NCBI RefSeq assembly: GCF_014107495.1
Contig: NZ_CP041969.1
Coordinates: forward strand, 1,416,001-1,480,000
Length of the DNA: 64,000 bases
From: Cohnella cholangitidis
GTDB lineage: Bacteria; Bacillota; Bacilli; Paenibacillales; Paenibacillaceae
Reading direction: 5' to 3'
Shown: one piece after another, positions 36,270 through 44,340 of the stretch
Position numbering within the stretch: position 1 is the stretch's first letter
Layout of the letters: every line of letters begins with the position of its first letter
Position numbers and translations under genes: made by a program
The notes under the pieces: generated by a model
The model's input: only the letters and a program-made list of their open reading frames with translations
Told to the model about the DNA's origin: nothing
Database searches by the model: none

Positions 36270-36740
36270 TTACCATACTGGGCGGAATGTACCCGGTTTA
36301 CCTTTGGAGAAAGTATTAATCAAATCTTGCATATCTGTACGAAGAGATCGAATTTTCTCATCCCCTAGAACTTTTCCCCAACTGTTCTCAATTGACGAAA
36401 AGATCCTTTCCGTTGCCTGGATACATTGCCATCCTCGTTCCGTTAATACGATCCATTTCCCTCTCCGATCGGATGGATGCGGTTTCCTGACTACATAGCC
36501 ATGCTTTTCCAAATAATCAATCGTTAGGCTAGCTGCTTGTTTGGTAATCCCTAAATGCTCCGCTATTTCATTACCTGTCGCGCCGCCGTGTGAAATCTTC
36601 TGAAAGATAAATCCATGGGAAGGTCTCACATCATCAAACCCGATCTTCGCTAATTCATTATGTAACTCCTCCACCGCTAAGCGAAATGCGGTTGCAAAGA
36701 GAATCGTAAGCTCGTATCCCATAGACTCTTCTTCTGCCAT
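36270..36740 (-). CDS. MarR-family transcriptional regulator
   Basis: A 156-residue winged-helix repressor. Recognition-helix region EIAEHLGITKQAASLTIDYL and the wing RKPHPSDRRGKWIVLTERG are canonical, including the DRR turn. GGGGGA precedes the ATG. It lies downstream of the SnoaL-like gene on the same strand, separated by a perfect 13-bp inverted repeat at 36832-36868. Two identical-type palindromes in front of the SnoaL-like gene are its probable operators, making it a likely repressor of that gene and possibly of itself. Confidence 0.92.
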   Translation of the reverse strand: MAEEESMGYELTILFATAFRLAVEELHNELAKIGFDDVRPSHGFIFQKISHGGATGNEIAEHLGITKQAASLTIDYLEKHGYVVRKPHPSDRRGKWIVLTERGWQCIQATERIFSSIENSWGKVLGDEKIRSLRTDMQDLINTFSKGKPGTFRPVW

Positions 36741-36831
36741 TGACTTTTATTTCCCCCTATCCAGGTCAATCCTAGCAAGCTCTTTCCGTATCATTCATTT
36801 TACCACGATTCCATCGCTCGGCTAAGCCCCT

Positions 36832-36868
36832 AGCCCAATCCTTCGGCACGATGCAGAAGGATTGGGCT
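36832..36868. terminator. Perfect 13-bp inverted repeat downstream of the SnoaL-like gene
   Basis: Arms 36832-36844 and 36856-36868 pair fully around an 11-base loop. No T-run follows on either strand, so it is either a Rho-independent terminator of weak type, an mRNA 3' end, or a processing site between the SnoaL-like and marR genes. Confidence 0.45.
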
Positions 36869-36903
36869 ATTGAGGGAAGGATATGGGACTGGATCACGAT
36901 TCG

Positions 36904-37338
36904 CTATTTATTGATTTGGCAGACCGGCTGCTGATGAAGTTCGGCACCGATTTGACGGAGCAACGACGCTGTGTCGAATAGTGCCCAGTGTTCAGCGATT
37001 CTACCGTTCTCAATCCGATATTCACGGTATAGATTAACATCAATCCGTTGATGGGAAGCTGCTGTCCCTCTAAAATCGCCTTCATGGGTTCCAGTCATTC
37101 TTAGCCTTACAACCATTCGATCATCTTGCACGACGATGCTCTCCACAGTGGAAACTTGATCCGGAAACGCGGTATGCAGGATGCCAGCCATATTCGCGAG
37201 TCCATCTTTATTGCTCGGCACGTAAGCATGGTCCACGTAATCTTCCGTTAGATATTGATCCTTACATTCGAGATTGCCTTCGTTCCAAAATTTCCGGATA
37301 AACGTACGTACTAGCTCAATATTTTGTTCGATGCTCAA
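36904..37338 (-). CDS. SnoaL-like/ester-cyclase family protein
   Basis: A 144-residue alpha+beta-barrel (NTF2-like) protein of the SnoaL group. Typical signs are the opening helix LVRTFIRKFWNEGNL, the EDYVDHAYVPS segment and the ending EYRIENGRIAEHWALFD. Members are small polyketide cyclases, isomerases or functionally unassigned stress proteins. The start is TTG at 37338 with GGAGGG 6 bases upstream. A strong promoter framed by two palindromic operators lies directly upstream, so it is tightly controlled by the adjacent MarR protein. Confidence 0.75.
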   Translation of the reverse strand: MSIEQNIELVRTFIRKFWNEGNLECKDQYLTEDYVDHAYVPSNKDGLANMAGILHTAFPDQVSTVESIVVQDDRMVVRLRMTGTHEGDFRGTAASHQRIDVNLYREYRIENGRIAEHWALFDTASLLRQIGAELHQQPVCQINK

Positions 37339-37363
37339 TTTAAGCCCTCCACCCGAGATATAT

Positions 37364-37380
37364 AGTCAAGTAAATTGACT
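37364..37380. promoter_or_regulatory. MarR-type operator 1
   Basis: Palindrome AGTCAAGTAAATTGACT lies between the -10 element and the TTG start of the SnoaL-like gene, near the expected transcription start. It differs from operator 2 at one central base. Confidence 0.7.
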
Positions 37381-37388
37381 TGTTTCTC

Positions 37389-37427
37389 ATTATAACATCA
37401 GCGTTATTATAGTCAAGTGAATTGACT
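37389..37427 (-). promoter_or_regulatory. Sigma-A promoter embedding MarR-type operator 2
   Basis: On the minus strand, TTGACT (37411-37416) and TATAAT (37389-37394) are separated by 16 bases, a near-consensus sigma-A promoter. The -35 is part of the palindrome AGTCAAGTGAATTGACT (37411-37427). Binding of a repressor dimer here and at operator 1, 47 bp away, would block RNA polymerase. Confidence 0.75.
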
Positions 37428-37570
37428 ATAATGCCGAGTGAAAGTTCCTCCGATAACGCTTCTCGGCGGAACTTGCCGCTGGGATTGGGTCAAACGCGCA
37501 AAAGCCCGCACCCGAATGGATTGCAAGCTTGTGAGCAGACCTAAAGAAAAGTCCGACATTCATTGCCTGA

Positions 37571-39577
37571 TTAACTGATGCGCGGCTTTCCGGCAAACAG
37601 CTTGATCAATTGGCCGCGCCCTTTCACCGACAGCTTGCCATAGATCGAACTGACGTGCTTTTTTACCGTAATTTCGCTAACGAACAGTACTTTGGCAATT
37701 TCCTTGTTCGTCAGGCCGTCCAGCACGAGGGCAACGACTTCCCTCTCCCGCTCCGTTAGCTGGTCGTTCAGTTCGCCAAACAAGATCAGTTCGTCCGGAA
37801 GGCCGCCCCGCTTCAGTAAAAAGCGGAGAAACATCTCCAGTTTGTCTCCCCGGGTATCGAGCACGAACGTCGGGGTCGGCGTCTTGCCGTCGTAATGCCG
37901 GTGAACGACATCCGCCGCCGGCTGGAAGCCGAGATTCAGATGCGACATGCGGAAAAACTCCATCGGCGGCGGGGAGGCGAAGAAAAGGCCGCCCGAACAC
38001 ATATAAGAAAACATCAAATGCATCGCTTCGAGCACCATGTCTTGGTTTTGCCAATCGGCATAGTCGATCGTCCGGATGAACCACCCCGCCTGTCCAGGCG
38101 GCTCGACCTCGAGAAGCCGTCGCTCCGACGGCGTCAGCGAGAGTAAATACGGGCTTGCGAACGGATCGCGGCTTAAGGTAGGCATAGTGCCCTTATGAAT
38201 CGGAACGATAACGGCCAGTCCGATCGCTTCCCCGTTCGCGGATCGAAGCAGCATCGCCGACTGCTGGTCGAGCTCGACCCAAGTGCGCAGCTCCAAATGC
38301 TTGATCGTCATCGTCATGTCTTCTTTGTCCACGAACTCCTCAAAGCGCTCCTCCGTTTCTGGGTCCATGCCGGATAACATCAAGTGAGTGGCCGCATCGA
38401 GCCTGCTGCGCAAATAGGCTTCCCCTTCTCCCAGATTCACTGGCGTCAGCGGCTCCCACGTATACCGCCCCCGGGAGTAGGATTGAAGCAAAGTTCGAAT
38501 GAGCGGATTACCCGTGTAATAAAACAGCTCGCCGACTTCCCACTCCGTGTTCCGGTAAGGAGCGGCATCTCGGATACGCATGGCGTAGTAATGCGCCGCC
38601 CTGGCGCGCAGCCGTTCGTAAAAGGCCGGCATCCGCTCCTCAAGCTGCTTTCGTGTTGCCATTCGCATTAAATCGTGCAGCATCCAGCCGCGTTCCGTTT
38701 TACGGACGAAAGACAGGGATAGCAGTTGTCCGAACGTATCGTCGTCGATCTCCCGGTCCATGACCGCCTGTAGCACTTCCCTGTTCACATGCAACAAAAC
38801 GGCTGCCGTCTCCACTGCTTTCCGCAGCGGATCGTCCGGTACTTCCCTTAGCCACGCCTTGGCCAATTGCTCGAACCATTCCGTCCAGTCCCCTGATCGT
38901 CCGTTCCAGTCCTCCTGCGGCAGGATGACGGAAGCAAGCGATAGCGCGAGCGGATGGCCGCCCGTTTTGCGCCAAACGGCATCGATCCGTTCTTCGTCCG
39001 CCATGCCGCATTGCCGCAAATAGGCTATGCTCTCCGGTTCGGACAACTGCTCCAACGGCATGAACAGGATGCGTTCCCTCAGCGCCGGGGAAAGAACCCA
39101 TTTATCTTTCAGCCGGTAGCGGCCTGCCACGATCAACAGAATGCCGTCCGGCAGCCACCTGATAAACCGCTCCCGTAACCAACCATCGAGTTCGCCCATT
39201 TCCTCGTATGTGTCCAGCGCAATAACGACGTTTGTTTCCGCCGCCAATTGCTCCAAACGGGTGAAGCACGCATCCGTCGGATCGGAAAGCGGCGCATGAC
39301 CGTCCCGCCCGCTCGGCATTTGCCGCAGCAGTTGCCGACATAGCAAGTCTCCTTTATGACTGAAATCGCGGCTGTCCAACTGCAGCATAATCGCGCCTAC
39401 CCTTGCGGCCTGACGGCGAAACGCATCGAGCAGGAAACTTTTGCCGATTCCTGCAGTTCCGTATAAGCTCCATATCGTTTTTCCGTCTGCCCCATCGGAC
39501 AAAAAGCGGCGAAACAGCGCAAGCTGTTCGACACGGCCCGCGATAAGCTGATCCTCTCTTCGATCGATCCTATTCAT
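37571..39577 (-). CDS. Large LuxR-type regulator with AAA/STAND ATPase domain
   Basis: A 668-residue regulator. An N-terminal P-loop ATPase has Walker A GTAGIGKSFLLDAF and a Walker B-like VVIALDTYEEM, then a winged-helix-like ATPase tail, a middle domain of about 250 residues (with HLELRTWVELDQQ, reminiscent of acyltransferase-like sensor folds), and a C-terminal LuxR helix-turn-helix (LTEREREVVALVLDGLTNKE). The architecture resembles MalT/STAND regulators that assemble on ligand and ATP binding. GGGAGGG stands 6 bases upstream of the ATG at 39577. Its target is unknown; no biosynthetic gene is immediately adjacent. Confidence 0.8.
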   Translation of the reverse strand: MNRIDRREDQLIAGRVEQLALFRRFLSDGADGKTIWSLYGTAGIGKSFLLDAFRRQAARVGAIMLQLDSRDFSHKGDLLCRQLLRQMPSGRDGHAPLSDPTDACFTRLEQLAAETNVVIALDTYEEMGELDGWLRERFIRWLPDGILLIVAGRYRLKDKWVLSPALRERILFMPLEQLSEPESIAYLRQCGMADEERIDAVWRKTGGHPLALSLASVILPQEDWNGRSGDWTEWFEQLAKAWLREVPDDPLRKAVETAAVLLHVNREVLQAVMDREIDDDTFGQLLSLSFVRKTERGWMLHDLMRMATRKQLEERMPAFYERLRARAAHYYAMRIRDAAPYRNTEWEVGELFYYTGNPLIRTLLQSYSRGRYTWEPLTPVNLGEGEAYLRSRLDAATHLMLSGMDPETEERFEEFVDKEDMTMTIKHLELRTWVELDQQSAMLLRSANGEAIGLAVIVPIHKGTMPTLSRDPFASPYLLSLTPSERRLLEVEPPGQAGWFIRTIDYADWQNQDMVLEAMHLMFSYMCSGGLFFASPPPMEFFRMSHLNLGFQPAADVVHRHYDGKTPTPTFVLDTRGDKLEMFLRFLLKRGGLPDELILFGELNDQLTEREREVVALVLDGLTNKEIAKVLFVSEITVKKHVSSIYGKLSVKGRGQLIKLFAGKPRIS

Positions 39578-39920
39578 TGATTCCCTCCCGCCCCATGCGG
39601 CGGATTTATCCCTATCGTTGGGCACCTTTACCATTCCCCTTGATCGTGAACATGGCTTAATGTACTTGCCTTTGCCCGGATGCAATCCGAGGTTGGTTCA
39701 AATATGAAACCGGTTCTCCCTGAATAAAGCGATTCGCCGCACCCTCTCCGAAATCCTTTTTGTGGAAATCCTTATTCCATAAATTATATGAACTATTCGG
39801 GGACGATGAGGAAATTGCGCGTTCCGCCCGTCGAATAAGCCCTTAAATAGAAAAAGCCGCATGGGATGCGACTTCGAATAAAATATGATCTTACACAAAA
39901 CATCAAATCGTCCGCGGAAT
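39578..39920. other. Intergenic region between LuxR-type regulator and SDR genes
   Basis: No gene is supported here. The only clear element is the terminator at 39851-39873. The part next to the regulator gene is AT-rich on the far side (around 39770-39800) and probably contains its promoter, but I cannot identify a -35/-10 pair confidently. Confidence 0.4.
39851..39873 (-). terminator. Intrinsic terminator after the SDR gene
   Basis: An 8-bp stem with one G-U pair and a three-base loop is followed on the minus strand by TTTTT and a T-rich stretch, 48 bases downstream of the SDR stop codon. Confidence 0.75.
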
Positions 39921-40673
39921 CTAATCCATTTTCATTCCGCCATTCACGCTCATCGAGGTTCCTGTAATGAACCGGCTCTCCTCGCTGGCGAAAAACGCGA
40001 TTGCGCCCGCAATGTCGTCCGGCACGCCCACCCGTTGCAGCGGAGTCATGGCGGCAATCTGCCGTTTGACCGTTTCCGGCGTTTCGCCTGACGCCTCCGT
40101 CTCGACCAGTCCAGGCGAGACTACGTTGGCCGTAACTCCATAAGGGGCACACTCCAGCGCTACATATTTGGAAAATGCGTCCAGAGCGGCTTTGGCCGAG
40201 CCGTGTGCGGCCATATAAGGAACGGGGACATCGGCCGCATTGCTGGAAATGTATATGATTCTCCCGTATTTCCGTTCGATCATTGCGGGTAACACGGCTT
40301 TCGTCAAAGTAAAGGCCGCCTTCATCTCATCGTTCAGCTTTTGGGCAAGCTCCTCCCACTGCATCGCCAGCAGCGGTTTCATGACGAAGGACATGTGCGC
40401 ATTGTTCACCAGAATGTCGATGTCGCCCCATGTTTCGCGAATAGAAGCCATCGCCGCCCTCACTTGTTCGGGATCGCGCACGTCCGCTTGGGCTAGCGCA
40501 GCCTCTCCGCCGGCTTGTCGAATCCGGTCCACGACAGCCTGCGCCGAATCCGGCTGGCGAACATAATTCACGGCAACCTTGGCCCCACGCTGGGCGAGCG
40601 ACAGCGCGGCAGCCGCTCCGATTCCGCGGCCGCCTCCCGATACGAATGCGACCTTTCCATCTAAACGATTCAT
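39921..40673 (-). CDS. SDR-family oxidoreductase with unusual active site
   Basis: A 250-residue Rossmann-fold oxidoreductase (NAD(P)-dependent). GGGRGIG at residues 13-19 binds the cofactor, NNAH follows the fourth strand, and SSNAADVP contains the catalytic Ser region. The usual YxxxK motif reads HGSAK, with His157 where Tyr is expected and Lys161 conserved; another Tyr stands at 153. FabL-like enoyl reductases and some atypical SDRs also shift this Tyr, so the reaction may differ from a standard ketoreductase. GGAGGAATTAAG precedes the ATG. Confidence 0.85.
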   Translation of the reverse strand: MNRLDGKVAFVSGGGRGIGAAAALSLAQRGAKVAVNYVRQPDSAQAVVDRIRQAGGEAALAQADVRDPEQVRAAMASIRETWGDIDILVNNAHMSFVMKPLLAMQWEELAQKLNDEMKAAFTLTKAVLPAMIERKYGRIIYISSNAADVPVPYMAAHGSAKAALDAFSKYVALECAPYGVTANVVSPGLVETEASGETPETVKRQIAAMTPLQRVGVPDDIAGAIAFFASEESRFITGTSMSVNGGMKMD

Positions 40674-40720
40674 CTTAATTCCTCCAATTAAATAGAATAG
40701 TATCCTGTCTAATCAAAGCT

Positions 40721-41191
40721 TCACATTGGCTTTAGGATCATTAATAGGATCAAAGCCGTTCCCAAAAGGGAAGCCGTATTGTACAGCCGGCTGGCTTTAG
40801 CCAGGAGGATCGAGCTGTCTGCCGCCGGATTGCGCTCCTGTTCCTCCGCGCCCAACGCCTGAACGAGCCGATTCAGTAAAGGGCTCATCATGGCCACCAC
40901 GACCACCTGAATGAGCACGTACAACACCAGAGAGCCGACAATCCACAAATCCGAAAAATTCCAGTCCGACAGCGCAACGAGCAGGATACCCGAAACGACA
41001 GCAACGGTGCCTCCGATTTTGGGAAAATAGTTTAGCAGGCTGAACAGCGACAACGACGCGAGCAGTTGATCCCGCCGCTGCTTTCTGCGCAGCAAAATAT
41101 GACCGAAATACGTCGGTCCGATTCCAAGCACCGCCGACAGCACATGAATCGTCACAAGCCATACCATCGCAACGTCCACCTCAATTCTCAT
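40721..41191 (-). CDS. DUF2269-like integral membrane protein
   Basis: A 156-residue protein with four predicted transmembrane helices (first VWLVTIHVLSAVLGIGPTYF, last in LYNTASLLGTALILLMIL). The His in the first helix and the GPTYFG motif fit the DUF2269 group. The start at 41191, preceded by AGGAAAG, was chosen over an upstream ATG lacking an RBS. It is 47 bases upstream of the SDR gene and probably co-transcribed with it. Function unknown. Confidence 0.7.
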   Translation of the reverse strand: MRIEVDVAMVWLVTIHVLSAVLGIGPTYFGHILLRRKQRRDQLLASLSLFSLLNYFPKIGGTVAVVSGILLVALSDWNFSDLWIVGSLVLYVLIQVVVVAMMSPLLNRLVQALGAEEQERNPAADSSILLAKASRLYNTASLLGTALILLMILKPM

Positions 41192-41311
41192 CTTTTCTTT
41201 CCTATCCGATCTGTCATTCAATTTACCATGGCGGCTTAGCGTCCGATATTATACGATGGTATAGTTTTACATAAAATGAGTATCCATCCCCCCCTACCAA
41301 TGCCTATAAAA

Positions 41312-41362
41312 TAGCAAAAGCAGCAGCCCCGGAATAAAATCCTTTGGCTGCTGCTGTTTTTA
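41312..41362. terminator. Terminator after the stalk-domain gene
   Basis: A 10-bp stem (41319-41328 with 41346-41355) is flanked by A-rich and T-rich sequence on both sides, so it can work on either strand. It ends the transcript of the gene at 41404-42264. Confidence 0.75.
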
Positions 41363-41403
41363 TCATCTAATGTTACCCGTTAGGCGGATGACGACTCGCG
41401 GTC

Positions 41404-42264
41404 TCATCTTTTTAAATTCATAGTTTTTGTTTTGTCGTTCCAAGATGTATCAAAACCGTAAAAGTCCGCCAATGCGCTAACGGGGACATAAACAGTCTTG
41501 TTAATTATTGCCGGAGCTGCCTTTAAGGTAATTTTCTCCCCATTAGTTTCAGCAGTTTTACTACCTATTTTAAGTTGTAAGTTTAGATCACCATACTCCA
41601 ATCTTATTCTTTTTGTTGCGTTGTTATATATAAGCTGTGAATTCATGTCCTCTAGTGGTTTAGATATAAAATTAAATATTGGACGGATAGGAACTAACAC
41701 GTCACCATTTTTCATAACCGGAGGTTGAGAAAAACCAACGGGTTTTCCATTAATATTTACACGGATAGATGGTTGCGCAGATGGCTTGCTATCAACGACA
41801 TGTACTATCATTGTGACTCTTCTGCTCGTATTTTTACTTTCAACTAAATAATAATATCCGGTAGCGGAGAATCTATAATTAAGTTTTTCGCTGGGATCAT
41901 CTCCTTCCCCGTTCCAAAGATGTTCAGAATCATCAATCCCTGTAAATTCATATAAATCAGAATAACCATCCGCCAATACGCCATTTTTCACGGCTTTTGG
42001 GTTGAAGTTTGACGAACTCACTTTATAGAACTGAAGAATAGCCGATCCTTGGTCCGAGCCGTATAAAGAAAAATCCGAACCTTTAGGAACCGTATATAAC
42101 GTAATTTTATTCGACATGGTTGACTGTGAGGTGAGATCACTAAATGCGTATGTAGAGAATCCGCCATGTAAAGGACCGGACGGAGAGGCACTTGCTGCAA
42201 CTGTAGTAGATAATAATAGAATAAGTGCAAAGAATAAACTTAGATAGGCACGCGTAACCTTCAA
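41404..42264 (-). CDS. Secreted stalk-domain (copper amine oxidase N-terminal-like) protein
   Basis: A 286-residue secreted protein. A signal peptide (LSLFFALILLLSTTVAASA) is followed by a domain I do not recognise, then a C-terminal PF07833-type stalk domain: SIRVNINGKPVGF, NGDVLVPIRPIFNFI, NKTVYVPVSALADFYG and SWNDKTKTM are its signature strands. The start is TTG at 42264 with GGGGGG 8 bases upstream. The gene is markedly more AT-rich than everything around it, suggesting later acquisition. It is flanked by its own terminator and promoter-like AT-rich DNA, so it is probably monocistronic. Confidence 0.8.
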   Translation of the reverse strand: MKVTRAYLSLFFALILLLSTTVAASASPSGPLHGGFSTYAFSDLTSQSTMSNKITLYTVPKGSDFSLYGSDQGSAILQFYKVSSSNFNPKAVKNGVLADGYSDLYEFTGIDDSEHLWNGEGDDPSEKLNYRFSATGYYYLVESKNTSRRVTMIVHVVDSKPSAQPSIRVNINGKPVGFSQPPVMKNGDVLVPIRPIFNFISKPLEDMNSQLIYNNATKRIRLEYGDLNLQLKIGSKTAETNGEKITLKAAPAIINKTVYVPVSALADFYGFDTSWNDKTKTMNLKR

Positions 42265-42511
42265 ACCTGTTTCCCCCCGAAGTATAAATTTATAAAGCTT
42301 TATAGAGTAGTCTAAAGTTCTGTATGGCCCCCCACATCAGTCAATTTATACACAATGGCGATAATTGTCAAGATGCGTCTGTACTATCAGAAAAGGGAAT
42401 ACAGCCAGAAGAAAGACTGGATTTTCGCTAGCAGAGCCTTGGCGATTTCCAGTCTTTTGGGTGGCAGTAATTTTTGCGCGGATAGTTATTTAGGTGGTTG
42501 GACAGGAATTA

Positions 42512-43336
42512 TTATTGGGTTAACCCCCGTTGCCGCTGAGCCTCGAATAGCAGCACCGTTGCCGCCATAGCTACATTGAGCGACTCCGCTCGGCCAGTCA
42601 TCGGTATAATTACATTCGCATCCACGAATGTAGAGACTTGCTCGGACATCCCGTTGCCTTCGTTGCCGAATACGAGCCAGACGTTGCGATTGCTGAAATC
42701 ATAATCATAGCAAGAGTGCGCGGCTTGGAGGCTTGTCCCTACGATGGATACGCCTTGCGCCGCTGCTTCCGGCAATAGCGCGTTTAGCTCCGCTTCAAGC
42801 ACGGGAACGTGAAACATCGCCCCCATCGTTGCCCTGATCGTCTTCGGGTTGTACAAGTCCGCCGTGCCTTTGCCTAGAACAACCGCAGTCGCTCCGCTTG
42901 CGGCTGCGCTTCTTACGATCGTGCCCACGTTGCCGGGATCCTGCACGCCATCCAGCACGGCGACTAATCCGCTAGAGTCGCCGAACAGAAGCTCCGCGCT
43001 GGGTGGACGCTTCAGCGCAATCGCGAAGATCGGCTGCGGCGTTCCCGTGTCGCTGCACTTCCCGATCACTTCCGGGGATACCGGAAACCACGCCGTTCCG
43101 CCGCTTCCCCGATGCTCTTCATTTATGTATTCCTCGAAAGCCTCCAATACGCCGGAGCCTTCGTCGAACGCTACGGCTTCGAGCGGCCATCCCGCTTCCA
43201 GAGCTTCCTTGACCAGGTGGACGCCCTCGAGCAGAAATTTTCCTTCGCGTTGCCGATATTTACGCTCCAACAGCTTCGCCCACTCTTTTACCCGCGGGTT
43301 GGAAGCCGAGCTGATATACCCCTCAAGGTTCCGCAT
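42512..43336 (-). CDS. SpoU/TrmH-family RNA 2'-O-methyltransferase
   Basis: A 274-residue SPOUT methyltransferase that methylates a ribose 2'-OH in rRNA or tRNA using S-adenosylmethionine. The N-terminal substrate domain (ISSASNPRVKEWAKLLERK) precedes the trefoil-knot domain with LDGVQDPGNVGTIVRSAAA, VFGNEGNGMS and IPMTGRAESLNVAMAA motifs 1-3. It overlaps the potassium-channel gate gene by 14 bases. In Bacillus the related ysgA is next to sspI, as here, so this is conserved chromosome. Confidence 0.92.
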   Translation of the reverse strand: MRNLEGYISSASNPRVKEWAKLLERKYRQREGKFLLEGVHLVKEALEAGWPLEAVAFDEGSGVLEAFEEYINEEHRGSGGTAWFPVSPEVIGKCSDTGTPQPIFAIALKRPPSAELLFGDSSGLVAVLDGVQDPGNVGTIVRSAAASGATAVVLGKGTADLYNPKTIRATMGAMFHVPVLEAELNALLPEAAAQGVSIVGTSLQAAHSCYDYDFSNRNVWLVFGNEGNGMSEQVSTFVDANVIIPMTGRAESLNVAMAATVLLFEAQRQRGLTQ

Positions 43337-44003
43337 AGGCTTGCTCCAGTTTCGTTAATAGTTCGTTCTTGCCTACGATGACAAGAATATCGTCGTTGAC
43401 CAGGGACTCGTCGGCCCGCGGAGTAATATTCATTTCGCCGTTCCGTTTCACCGCTAACACGTTGCAATTATATTTATGGCGAATATCAAGCTGCTTCAGG
43501 TTCTTGCCGATCATCGAGGAAGGAATTTTCATCTCGACGATGCTATAATCGGCCGACAACTCAATATGTTCGAGAATGTTCGGCGAGATCAGATGGTGGG
43601 CTACGCGCAGCCCCATATCCCTTTCGGGGAATACGACTTTGTCCGCTCCGATCTTGTTAAGCACTTTGCCGTGCAGCTCGTTCTGCGCTTTGACGATAAT
43701 ATACGGGACGCCAAGGTCTTTCAGGATCAAGGTCGTCAAAATGCTCGATTGGATGTCTTGTCCGATCGCCACGACGACGACGTCGAAATTGCGGATGCCG
43801 AGCGCGCTCATCGCCTCTTCATCCGTCGAGTCCGCGGTTACCGCGTGAGTAACGGCATGAGCGACATCCTGTACGCGTTGCGCGTTATCGTCGACAGCCA
43901 GCACCTCATAACCAAGCTGGGCTAAATAGATCGCCACGCTCGATCCGAAACGGCCAAGACCGATAATCGCGAATTGCTTCTTGCCATGGGGTTTTCTTGC
44001 CAC
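43323..44003 (-). CDS. KtrA/KtrC-type potassium uptake regulatory subunit
   Basis: A 226-residue cytoplasmic RCK protein that gates a Ktr potassium channel. The RCK_N Rossmann domain starts FAIIGLGRFGSSVAIYLAQL and has the acidic nucleotide ligand in VLAVDDNAQRV; an RCK_C domain (SMIGKNLKQLDIRHKYNCNV) follows and may bind c-di-AMP in Firmicutes. The start is a GTG at 44003 with GAGGAGG 9 bases upstream; upstream ATG codons would add an unrelated tail. No membrane subunit gene is adjacent. Confidence 0.92.
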   Translation of the reverse strand: MARKPHGKKQFAIIGLGRFGSSVAIYLAQLGYEVLAVDDNAQRVQDVAHAVTHAVTADSTDEEAMSALGIRNFDVVVVAIGQDIQSSILTTLILKDLGVPYIIVKAQNELHGKVLNKIGADKVVFPERDMGLRVAHHLISPNILEHIELSADYSIVEMKIPSSMIGKNLKQLDIRHKYNCNVLAVKRNGEMNITPRADESLVNDDILVIVGKNELLTKLEQAYAEP

Positions 44004-44124
44004 TGAATCTTGCCTCCTCACGATCGTTCCCGATGGGCTCATTATAACACATTCCTTACCCGGCATAACCGTCGTCCCGTTAGGGAAATCTACACGGGAA
44101 GTTCCCCCTTAAGGAGGCACATCC

Positions 44125-44340
44125 GTGGAATTAGACTTAAGACAGGCCATTGTTCAGCGGGTACAAGGCAAGGATATCGACGACTTAACGGATATCATCG
44201 AAAGCTCCATAGGCGGAGAAGAGATGGCCTTGCCCGGTCTAGGCGTTCTATTCGAGATGATATGGAACAACAGCACGCCCGCGGCGCGCAAAAAGATGGT
44301 TGAGGTTCTCCATAAGCATCTGGGTAAGCTGCAAACTTAA
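44125..44340 (+). CDS. sspI: Small acid-soluble spore protein SspI
   Basis: A 71-residue spore protein of the SspI family, ending APGLGVLFEMIWNN-like and with AARKKMVEVLHKHL. It is made in the forespore and marks the organism as a spore former. The start is GTG at 44125 with AAGGAGG 7 bases upstream. It is one of few plus-strand genes here; its stop codon overlaps that of the convergent PhnM-like gene by two bases, which leaves no room for a separate terminator. Confidence 0.93.
   Translation: MELDLRQAIVQRVQGKDIDDLTDIIESSIGGEEMALPGLGVLFEMIWNNSTPAARKKMVEVLHKHLGKLQT

Noticed and set aside
37443..37473. Terminator after the large LuxR-type regulator
   Set aside because: The stem has a mismatch and no proper T-run. 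It may be one, but the support is too weak to list.
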